A stretch of 64,000 bases of DNA from JASGKO01 sp049840595. GTDB lineage: Bacteria > Verrucomicrobiota > Verrucomicrobiia > Chthoniobacterales > Chthoniobacteraceae. The notes beneath the pieces are model-generated. The model saw only the letters and a program-made list of their open reading frames with translations. It did not search any database and was not told the origin of the DNA. Positions within the stretch are counted from its first letter, which is position 1; every line of letters begins with the position of its first letter. The translations under genes and the position numbers were made by a program. Shown piece after piece: positions 38,042-45,885 of the stretch. Where the stretch lies: assembly GCA_049840595.1 (NCBI GenBank), contig JASGKO010000036.1, forward strand, positions 62,001 through 126,000, given 5' to 3'.

Positions 38042-39255
38042 CGTCGCGCAGGAGTTTCTCGGGTTGTGCCGCCACGGGTTCACGAGCAGCCGCCGTGGCG
38101 ATTTCCTTCTGCATCGCCTTGTCGATTTCCATCGGCGGCAACTCATCGGCCAGCAGGGTTTCCACCACCGTTCGAGCTGCATCCAGATGCCCCATCGCCG
38201 CCGCACGACGACTCATTTCCGCGAGCCGGGCCGGATCGTCCAGCAATTTAGTCAGCTTGTAAGGCAGCGTGGTGAATTCATTGCACTTGATCGCGACGCC
38301 TTCCTCCAGCAAGTGGTCGCTGTTGCGCTCCTCCTGCCCCGGGATGGGCGAGATGATCACCATCGGCAATCCACAAGCCAGCGCCTCGGATGTGGTCAAT
38401 CCACCGGGCTTGCCGATAAAGAGGGTGGCGATCTTCATCAGCTCGTGCATGCGATCGGTGAAGCCAAGAATTTTGAAGGCGGGGTTGTCGCCGACCAGCA
38501 ATTCCACCCGCAGCTTGGTCTCCTCGCTTTTGCCGCACACCACGATCGTCTGCGCCGGATGAGCCAGTTCCTTCAGCCGCGCCACGCAAAGCTCGGTTGG
38601 ACTCACTCCCAGCGCGCCCGCCGAGAGGAGCAGGACCGGCTTGCGCGGATCGAGGCCGAACTCGGCCATCACCCCCTCACGGTCCACCGGAGCGGAGAAA
38701 GCGGGGTCGATGGGAATCCCCGAAACGGTAATCCGCTCGCGCGGCAGCCCCAGCGTCTCCAGATGCACCCGCGTTTCGTCAATCGCGACGAAATAACGGT
38801 GAAAGATCTTCGACAACCACATCGAATGCATGTCCAGATCGGTTACCACGATGGAATGGTGGGTCGAAACCGAGCTCCTTCGCCAGGAGATGGGAAATAA
38901 TCCCCGAGGGCATAAAGTGCGTGCACACGGTAATGTGCGGGTCGAACTCCTGAATGAACTTCACCAGCGGCATGGTGTTCAACCGGTCGAGACGGATCCG
39001 CATCGCATCCGTTTTCCAGGGTTCGTCACTGGTATTGTAAAACCAGCCCAGCAACGCCGGGGCCGTCTTCACGAGCTGGATGTAGAGTTTCGAGTAAAAG
39101 TCGCGAAACAGCTTGTTGGTATATTGCAACGCGTCCTGATGTTCGACCGCCTCGACCCGTGGATCCGCGGCAAACGTCTTGGCCAATGCCTCGGCCGCTT
39201 TCATGTGACCCGTTCCGGCACTGGCCGAAAGGATGAGCACTCGTTTCCGGTTCAT
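38034..39255 (-). CDS. MGDG-synthase-like GT-B glycosyltransferase (GT28 type; one frameshift)
   Basis: This is 406 residues after correction. The N-terminal domain opens MNRKRVLILSASAGTGHMKA and contains LVKTAPALLGWFYNTSD and FDPHITVCTHFMPSGIISHLLAKELG, as in MGDG synthase and diacylglycerol glucosyltransferase N-domains. The C-terminal GT28 half holds VVTDLDMHSMWLSKIFHRYFV, VLLLSAGALGVSP and the donor-site FIGKPGGLTTSEALACGLPMV then IPGQEERN. The frame changes at about 38852-38866, where one extra base is the simplest fix. It likely glycosylates a lipid such as diacylglycerol at the membrane. It overlaps the GH1 gene downstream. Confidence 0.88.
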
Positions 39256-39363
39256 TCGTTAAACATGTTGCTTTGCCCGCTAATCGCAAGCCAGCCCAAA
39301 AATGGACGCGCCCGATTCTGTCACCGAGATTACAAAGGCCGAAAGGGTTGGTCCGCAAAAGAA

Positions 39364-39400
39364 AAACGCCGGTGGAAGCGTGAACTTCGCACCGGCGTTT
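39364..39400 (-). terminator. Rho-independent terminator after the class V aminotransferase
   Basis: The perfect 11-base inverted repeat AAACGCCGGTG (39364-39374) / CACCGGCGTTT (39390-39400) has a 15-base loop. Read on the minus strand the stem ends in a T-rich tract. It separates the aminotransferase from the glycosyltransferase on the same strand. Confidence 0.8.
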
Positions 39401-39419
39401 GAATCTTTCTATCGAAGGA

Positions 39420-40503
39420 CTACCTCAACTCCGCGAGGCAGTCGTCGAGCCAGGCGAGGAGCTGGGTAATGGTCTCTTCGGTCTCGTCGCCCATGTTGGA
39501 GATGCGGAAGGTCGCGCCCTTGATCTTGCCGTAGCCGCCGTCGATCACGCAGTGGTATTTCTCCTTCAACTTGGCGATCAACGCCTGCACGTCGATGTTC
39601 TTGTTGTTCTTCACGCAGGTGAGTGATTTGGAGCGGTAGCCTTCCGGAGCGAAGAACTCGAACCCGTGCTTCACCACCCAGGCGTGGACCAGAGCTGTTC
39701 AGCTTGGCATGGCGGGCGAAACGCTGTTCCAGGCCTTCCTCGAACATATCGTCCAGCTTCGAGCGCAGGGCGTAGATGTGCGAGATCACCGGCGTGCTCG
39801 GCGTCATGTCCTGCTCCTGGTTCTTTTTGAACTCGATGAAATCGAAATAGTAACCGCGATCCTTGATCGTCTCGGCGCGCTTGAACGCCTTCTCGGAAAC
39901 CGAGAAGAGCGCCATGCCCGGAGGCAGCGCGAGCGCTTTCTGGCTGCCGGTGAGCAGCACGTCCACGCCGAGCTCGTCCATCGCAATCGGCACCGCCGAG
40001 AACGACGATACCGTGTCGACGATCAACACGACGTCGGGATACTTTTTGATGACGTCGCAGATTTCCTTGAGCGGGCTCATCACACCGGTCGAGGTCTCGT
40101 TGTGGATCAGCGTCACCGCATCAAATTCGCCGGTCGCGAGCTTCGCGTCCACCGCCGCGGGATCGATTGGCTGGCCCCACTCGACCTGCAAGGCCTCGGC
40201 CTGCTTGCCGCAGCGCTTGCTCACATCGAACCACTTGTCGGAAAACGCGCCGTTCATGCAGTTGAGCACTTTCTCGCCACCATATTGCGGATCGCGCCTT
40301 CCATTACACCCCAGGCGGAGGAGGTGGAAATGAAGACCGGCTGTTTGGTACCGAAAAGAGTTCTGCAGACGGGGATGAACGGAGGCGTAGAGCTTCTTGA
40401 AATCGCCGCTGCGATGGCCGATCATCGGCGTGCAGAATGCGGCGAAGGTTTTCGCAGAGACTTCCACGGGTCCGGGAATGAAAAGCTTGGTATGCGATGT
40501 CAT
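39420..40503 (-). CDS. Class V aminotransferase, alanine-glyoxylate/serine-pyruvate type (three indels)
   Basis: This is a PLP-dependent enzyme of 360 residues after correction. The start MTSHTKLFIPGPVEVSAKT and MIGHRSGDFKKLY are conserved. The PLP Lys is in VLLTGSQKALALPPGMALFSV, and LIHNETSTGVMSPLKEI precedes it. An extra base near 40361 disrupts the segment LFGTKQPVFISTSSAWGVMEGAIR, a missing base near 40273 restores the frame at KKVLNCMNGAFSDKW, and a third, extra base near 39696 precedes LVHAWVVKHGFEFFAPEG. The enzyme transaminates glyoxylate or pyruvate using alanine or serine. Three indels in one conserved gene is unusual, but each is easily corrected. Confidence 0.85.
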
Positions 40504-40596
40504 AAGGGAAGGGTAAGTTTCTGTGAAAGGCTTCGATTGTCGAGCGGAATTCCGGCTTGTTTTACTTCCGACGGCTTTCCTGGCTCCACGGTTGCT

Positions 40597-41709
40597 TTAT
40601 CCGGCCTTCAGCCCGAGAAACCGCGCCAGTTCCTTCACCGCCGGAGCGACCGCAAAGCCCCGTCGCAGGGAACGATTGATCACCACCAGCTTGCGCTGCT
40701 TCCGCTCCGCCTTGGGATCGACGTGCCCCACGATTTCCAGCCCCACCAGCACCGGCAATGCGTAGTAGCCGCGCTGCCGTTTCGCAGGCGGTGTGTAAAC
40801 CTCCCATGTATAATCAAAGCCCCACAACTGGGCCGTGACCTTGCGGTGGTAAATGAGCGGGTCCAGCGGCGCGAGCAGCAGCGGAGTCGGCGATGGATCG
40901 GGAAGCTGATCCAGCAAGGGCAAATCTTCCCGCAAGCAGAAGAGCGGCGGACATCCCACCACCGCTACCGGCTGCACGAAATCCGCCACCAACGGGAGTT
41001 CCACTTTCTGCAAGGTGGTCAGCCGGGCCTGCCGGAGCTTGAGCAGTGCGATCCAGCGTGCCCTCTCTTCCGGCGTTGGCTCCGGCAGTTTCAAAATCGC
41101 GGTCGGCAAAATGCGCTCCGGTAAATCGTAATAACGCCGCTGGCTCTTGCGTTGCGCGATGAGCACCCGGCCATGGAAGAACAGCTTGTGCAATGTAGTC
41201 TTGGCCAGCGAAGCCCCCGCACCCCAGCCGTGATCGACCGTTTCACCCTTTTCAAAATCCGCCGAGGAAAGCGGCCCCCGGGTTTTCATTTCGACCAGGA
41301 TCTCCCGCGCCATCGCTTCCTGCCTCGGCTCCAGCTTTCCCGACCAGCTCCCCTCGCCCTGCGTCCGACGTCGCATCGCCGCAAGCAGATAGGGCCAGGC
41401 GGCCAGGGGCAGCGCCGCCAGGTTGTTACTATGCGGCAGATGATGCTCGATCGCCGTCCGCTCGTGGGACGCTTTTCGCTGGCCGGATTCCCCATGCAAA
41501 TGCCGCATCAAATCATCTTCGCGATACCCGGCAATCCGGTTGCGCAGGATCAAATCGTGCATTCGTCCGCAGACGTTGATCGGATCGATCTGCACAAAGC
41601 CGTGCCGGGCGAGCACGTCGTCCACATCTTTCAGCGGCGCATCCAGCCCCACCGCCCGGCGATGAAACCGCCGGGCCTCAATGGGTGAAAGCGTGATCGC
41701 ACCGACCAT
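40597..41709 (-). CDS. YcaQ-like winged-helix DNA glycosylase (HTH_42)
   Basis: This is 370 residues. The N-terminal region contains GFVQIDPINVCGRMHDLILRNRI, where QID fits the catalytic Q-phi-D motif of the YcaQ/AlkX branch of crosslink-repair glycosylases. Winged-helix modules follow (ADFEKGETVDHGWGAGASLAKTTLHKLFFHGRVLIAQRKSQRRYYDLPERILP). The end has DPLIYHRKVTAQLWGFDYTWEVYTPPAKRQRGYYALPVL, the conserved tail. The likely role is removal of alkylated or crosslinked bases. It lies between the aminotransferase and the ABC-F gene. Confidence 0.85.
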   Translation of the reverse strand: MVGAITLSPIEARRFHRRAVGLDAPLKDVDDVLARHGFVQIDPINVCGRMHDLILRNRIAGYREDDLMRHLHGESGQRKASHERTAIEHHLPHSNNLAALPLAAWPYLLAAMRRRTQGEGSWSGKLEPRQEAMAREILVEMKTRGPLSSADFEKGETVDHGWGAGASLAKTTLHKLFFHGRVLIAQRKSQRRYYDLPERILPTAILKLPEPTPEERARWIALLKLRQARLTTLQKVELPLVADFVQPVAVVGCPPLFCLREDLPLLDQLPDPSPTPLLLAPLDPLIYHRKVTAQLWGFDYTWEVYTPPAKRQRGYYALPVLVGLEIVGHVDPKAERKQRKLVVINRSLRRGFAVAPAVKELARFLGLKAG

Positions 41710-41717
41710 CGCTACAT

Positions 41718-43328
41718 TTACTCCGCCGTGAGCGCCGCGCGGGTATCGGCAAACTGACTCTTCTCAAGGAAGTAATCGTAATTCCCCGGATAGCTCTTGA
41801 TCGTCCCGTTATTCACATGGATCACCCGGTTGGCGAGCTTGCGGATGAAGTGCACATCGTGGCTGATGAAAACCAGCGTCCCCGCATACGCTTCCAGCGC
41901 CAGGATGAGCGACTCGACGGTGTGAATATCGAGGTGCGTCGTCGGTTCGTCCATCAGCAGCAGGTTGGGCGGATTGACGAGAAACTTGATCAGGTTCAAC
42001 CGGCTTTTTTCGCCGCCGCTCAAGACCTTCGTCTTCTTGTAAATGTCGTCCTTGCGGAAAAGAAAGCTGCCGAGAATGCCTCGCGCCTCGTCCTCGCGGA
42101 GCTTCCCGCCGTTGCTGGCCAGCACTTCGTCGATAATACTGGCTTCAGGGTTGAGCGTGTCGGCGCGGTATTGGGAAAAATAGCCGATCACCGCATTATG
42201 CCCCTCGACCCGCTGGCCCTTTTGAAATTCCAGCGTTCCGGCGAGAATTTTCAGCAGCGTCGATTTGCCCGCACCATTCGGCCCGACCAGCACCGTGCGC
42301 TCCCCGCGTTCAATGGTGAGATCCAGCCCGCTGTAAATCTTGTGCTCTCCGTAAGCCTGGTGAATGCCCTCCAGCGAAATCGCCCGCTGACCACCGCGCG
42401 GCGGCTCGGGAATGTGAAACCGGAAGGGCTTCTTCGGCGGCAGCGGTTTTTCGATCTTCTCCATCCGCTCGATTTGCTTGAGCTTGCTCTGCGCCTGCGA
42501 GGCCTTGGAAGCCACCTGGCGGAAGCGGTCGTAAAAATCCTGGAGAGCCTCGATTTCCTTCTGCTGGTTTTTGAAAGCGGCCAGTTGCTGCTCGTAGGCA
42601 GCCTCGCGCTGTTGCAGGAAGGCCGTGTAGTTCCCAGTATAGGAAACGAGACGCTTCTCGGCGATGTCGTAGATTTTCTCCGCAAGATCGTCCATGAACT
42701 GACGGTCGTGCGAAATCATCAGCACCGCGCCGCTGTAATTCTTGAGATGGTTTTGCAACCAGAGCAACGAAACGAGGTCGAGGTGGTTGGTCGGTTCGTC
42801 GAGCAGCAGGAGATCAGGCTCCATCGCAAGAAGCCGGGCCAAGTGCGCGCGCATCACCCAGCCGCCGGAAAAGGCCCGGGCCGGACGATCAAACTGCTCT
42901 TCCTTGAAACCGAGGCCGCGCAGCATCTTCTTCGCCTTCACCTCGATCTCCGGTGCCACCAGCGCCTCGTGCTTGGCATGCGCTTCCAGATAGGCCGGTC
43001 CATCGACCGTCCCGGCAGCTTCCAACGTTTGCAGCGTGCTTTCCAACGCCTGGACCTCCCCGGCGCGACCGGTAGCCACCTCCAGCACCGACTCATCGCC
43101 AATCGGGTCGCTCTCCTGCGGGAGATAGCCAATCATCGTCCACTCGTCGCGCTCGACCGCGCCCGCATCCGGTTCATTTTTTCCCAGGATGATGGAGAAG
43201 AGCGTGGACTTCCCCGCGCCATTCGGGCCGACCAGGGCGACGCGTTCGCCATAGTTGACCTGCATGGTGGCGTTTTCAAAAAGGGTGCGGCCTCCAGCGG
43301 AGACTTTGAGATCGCGAATCGTGAGCAT
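41718..43328 (-). CDS. ABC-F family ATP-binding protein
   Basis: This is 536 residues with two ABC domains and no TM helix. Each has Walker A GPNGAGKST (near 34 and 347), a signature (FSGGWVMRAHLA, LSGGEKSRLNLI) and Walker B (LLLLDEPTNHLD, LLLMDEPTTHLD). The linker between them is helical and charged (AYEQQLAAFKNQQKEIEALQDFYDRFR), as in ABC-F proteins acting on ribosomes at the E site. The lack of a long arm extension resembles the Uup/YbiT-type. Its exact role (translation or resistance) is uncertain. It starts just upstream of ycaQ on the same strand. Confidence 0.92.
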   Translation of the reverse strand: MLTIRDLKVSAGGRTLFENATMQVNYGERVALVGPNGAGKSTLFSIILGKNEPDAGAVERDEWTMIGYLPQESDPIGDESVLEVATGRAGEVQALESTLQTLEAAGTVDGPAYLEAHAKHEALVAPEIEVKAKKMLRGLGFKEEQFDRPARAFSGGWVMRAHLARLLAMEPDLLLLDEPTNHLDLVSLLWLQNHLKNYSGAVLMISHDRQFMDDLAEKIYDIAEKRLVSYTGNYTAFLQQREAAYEQQLAAFKNQQKEIEALQDFYDRFRQVASKASQAQSKLKQIERMEKIEKPLPPKKPFRFHIPEPPRGGQRAISLEGIHQAYGEHKIYSGLDLTIERGERTVLVGPNGAGKSTLLKILAGTLEFQKGQRVEGHNAVIGYFSQYRADTLNPEASIIDEVLASNGGKLREDEARGILGSFLFRKDDIYKKTKVLSGGEKSRLNLIKFLVNPPNLLLMDEPTTHLDIHTVESLILALEAYAGTLVFISHDVHFIRKLANRVIHVNNGTIKSYPGNYDYFLEKSQFADTRAALTAE

Positions 43329-43452
43329 GAGGCCGGGAAACTAGCGAAGCCTTGGAAATTAGCTACTGGGAAAATCATCCAGCCAGCCCAAACCACCAGT
43401 CCGCAGGACCCGCCTTGTCTTTTAATTCCTAATTTTTAACTTCTAATTCCCC

Positions 43453-45885
43453 TCAGTTGTCCCACACGAAGTGCTCCAGCCGGATGTCGTTGGCGCGTTT
43501 GCGGGCTTCCTCGGAGCGCGGCCCGGCCATCTCGGCGAGCATGGTATAAATCCCGATCGCCGATTGCCATTGCTGCTTTTCCTCCAGCAATTGCCCGGCC
43601 TCAAAGCCCGCCTTGTAGGACCAGAAATATTCCGGCGTATCCCCGGTATAAGCGAGCTGGGCCTGCACCACATCGTAGAGCGCGGCCACCGCATCGTCGG
43701 GCTTGTCGAGTTTTTCCAGGCACCGGGCCTTTTTATAAGTGGCTTCGTTATGCACCTCGGGGCCGGTATCCGGCTGGGTGGCCAGTTGCGAGAAGACGTC
43801 CTGCGCCTCGCCGAAATGCTTCGCATCCGCCGTGCCCATGGCGTAGAGCGCATCCCCTTTGCCCAGCGTCACCGCGCTTTGCAAGGCCCGCTCCGGTGCC
43901 GGAGAGGCATTGAGAATCGTGTCGTAAAGCGCAATCGCCTCGGGATATTTCCCCGCCCGCATCTGCGCAATCGCCTGCTGCTGGCGGGCGTAAAGTTTGA
44001 GCGGCCCGTTCAGCTTCACCGTCTGCTCGAAAAGCTCCAACGCATGAGTGAGACTGTCCGCGCTCATTGTCTGCATCGCCGCCTGCCCGGCCATGAAGAG
44101 CGCACTCTCGACCAGCGGCGAAGTCGCGTAATCCCGCGCCAGCGATTCAAACTGGTTCTCCGCCCCGGCAAAATCGCCTTCCCGATAGAAAATCTGCCCG
44201 AGCTTCATCTCCACCTCGGGAATGTGCGGCGATTGCGGATAGGCCCGGAGGAAGTCCTTCCCTTTCTGAATCGCGGTGCCGCTATCGCGCTTCTGCGGCG
44301 AGTCGGCAATCGTGAAGGCGAGGAAATCCGCACGCTCCTTCTCCTCCGGCGTCTTGGAGGTATCGTTCGCCGCGAGCAGGTACTGGCTGGCGTCACGGTA
44401 ATTAGGCGGATCGTGCAGGAAGGCCAGCTCCGCCATCGCCAGTTCCGCCTCCGAGCGGCGGAAGTGATCGGGGAACTGCTTCACAAAATCGCGCAACGAA
44501 TCCATCGCCCCACCCGCATCGCTCGAGCGGGCCTGGAGCAGTCCTTTTTCCAGCAGCAAACCGGCGAGCCATGGGCTGTCGGGATACCGCTGCTTGAGCC
44601 CTTCGTAGTCGTCGAGAAACTTGGTGTAATTCCCCTGGTACAGCCACGCCAGGGCCGAGTTGTAGATCGCCTGCTCCCAGTATTTCGAGGAATGCTGGGC
44701 CGCACTGTGGAAGGTGGTCACCGCCAGCAGATATTCCTTTTGTTGGAATTGAAGTGTCCCCGCTGCGATCTCAACTTCGGCGCGAAAATCATCGTCCGGA
44801 GCCTGGCGCATGGCTTCCTCAAAGGAATCCAGCGCATCCTTGTAAGCGCCCCGCTTCATCAACAACTGGCCGCGCAGCAACAGCGCATCGGGATAAAGCG
44901 GATGGCCGCTGTAGCTTTGGATAAACGTGGCGAGCTGACGCTCAGCGTGATCTTCGCGCTTTTCCCGCAGATCCTGCTTCGCCATGTAGAACTCCGCATA
45001 GGCCGTGCGGGCGCCGATCCGATCGCGCAACCATTTCTCCAGCAGCGAATCCGAGGGGCTTTCCTCGATCTCGTAGATCTGGTCGAGCCGTTGGAACATC
45101 TGCGGGAGATAACGACTGTCGGGATTTTGCGAGATGAAATCCTCGATGACATTGTCCGCCGTCTCGGGACCGCTCAGGTCGATTCGCGCATCGGCCAGCC
45201 CGAGCGTTGCCCCGGCAAGAATGGCCTCGGGCAGATGCCGCCCGTTCCGCAGGATTTCCTCAAAAGCCAGATGCGCCTCCGCCCGCTTTCCCTGCGCGAG
45301 AATCAGACGCGCATTCAAATAATTTTGCCACTGCCCGAGCAGCCCGCTCTGCGTGGGAATGCGCTTCAGCAATTCCTCCGCTTCGCCTTCCTTGCCGCGA
45401 TCCAGTTGCAGCTCCGCCATCCGCAGTCCGCATTTCGGATCGGGCCACAAGGTATGGAGCACATCAATCGCTTCATCCACCCGCCCCAGCCCGATCAGCG
45501 CCTCGGCGCGCAGGGACTGGGCTTCCAGCCCTTTTATTTCAGCCGGCAGCTTGAGCACATCGTCCCAGCGCTGCTCTTTCAGGGCCAGCCGGGCGCGCAG
45601 GATTTCCGCCCGCCCACCGGTGAGGCCATCGAGCGCCTTGCTCGCCCCTTCGCCGTCCCCGGAGTCCAGCAAGGCATTCGCGAGGTCCAGCGATGCCGCC
45701 CGCTTCAACGGATCATTCGGATTCTCCGCCAGGAACTCGCGCAGCTTGGTGATCGCCGCCGGCAGCACCCCGCGCTGCAACGCCTGCTGCGCGCTGTCGT
45801 ATAGACTCGCTGGCTCGCTCGCGTGCCCGGAGTGGGACGCCGCCAGCGCCAGCGCAAAGGTAAGAGGGAGCAATCGGCTCTTCAT
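43453..45885 (-). CDS. Large secreted tetratricopeptide repeat protein
   Basis: This is 810 residues with a signal peptide (LLPLTFALALAASHSGHA). About 20 TPR-like helix pairs follow (SLYDSAQQALQRGVLPAAITKLREF, GQLLMKRGAYKDALDSFEEAMRQ, FAGAENQFESLARDYATS, ALYDTILNASPAPERALQSAV). These are in periplasmic tetratricopeptide tail families (tol-pal or BamD-like). The start codon overlaps the uvrA stop (ATGA at 45882-45885), so the two are coupled. Role unknown. It is probably a cell-envelope scaffold. Confidence 0.82.
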   Translation of the reverse strand: MKSRLLPLTFALALAASHSGHASEPASLYDSAQQALQRGVLPAAITKLREFLAENPNDPLKRAASLDLANALLDSGDGEGASKALDGLTGGRAEILRARLALKEQRWDDVLKLPAEIKGLEAQSLRAEALIGLGRVDEAIDVLHTLWPDPKCGLRMAELQLDRGKEGEAEELLKRIPTQSGLLGQWQNYLNARLILAQGKRAEAHLAFEEILRNGRHLPEAILAGATLGLADARIDLSGPETADNVIEDFISQNPDSRYLPQMFQRLDQIYEIEESPSDSLLEKWLRDRIGARTAYAEFYMAKQDLREKREDHAERQLATFIQSYSGHPLYPDALLLRGQLLMKRGAYKDALDSFEEAMRQAPDDDFRAEVEIAAGTLQFQQKEYLLAVTTFHSAAQHSSKYWEQAIYNSALAWLYQGNYTKFLDDYEGLKQRYPDSPWLAGLLLEKGLLQARSSDAGGAMDSLRDFVKQFPDHFRRSEAELAMAELAFLHDPPNYRDASQYLLAANDTSKTPEEKERADFLAFTIADSPQKRDSGTAIQKGKDFLRAYPQSPHIPEVEMKLGQIFYREGDFAGAENQFESLARDYATSPLVESALFMAGQAAMQTMSADSLTHALELFEQTVKLNGPLKLYARQQQAIAQMRAGKYPEAIALYDTILNASPAPERALQSAVTLGKGDALYAMGTADAKHFGEAQDVFSQLATQPDTGPEVHNEATYKKARCLEKLDKPDDAVAALYDVVQAQLAYTGDTPEYFWSYKAGFEAGQLLEEKQQWQSAIGIYTMLAEMAGPRSEEARKRANDIRLEHFVWDN

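Noticed and set aside
43471..45804. 777-codon open frame antisense to the TPR protein
   Set aside because: It is a composition shadow. The opposite strand encodes clear TPR helices and a signal peptide.
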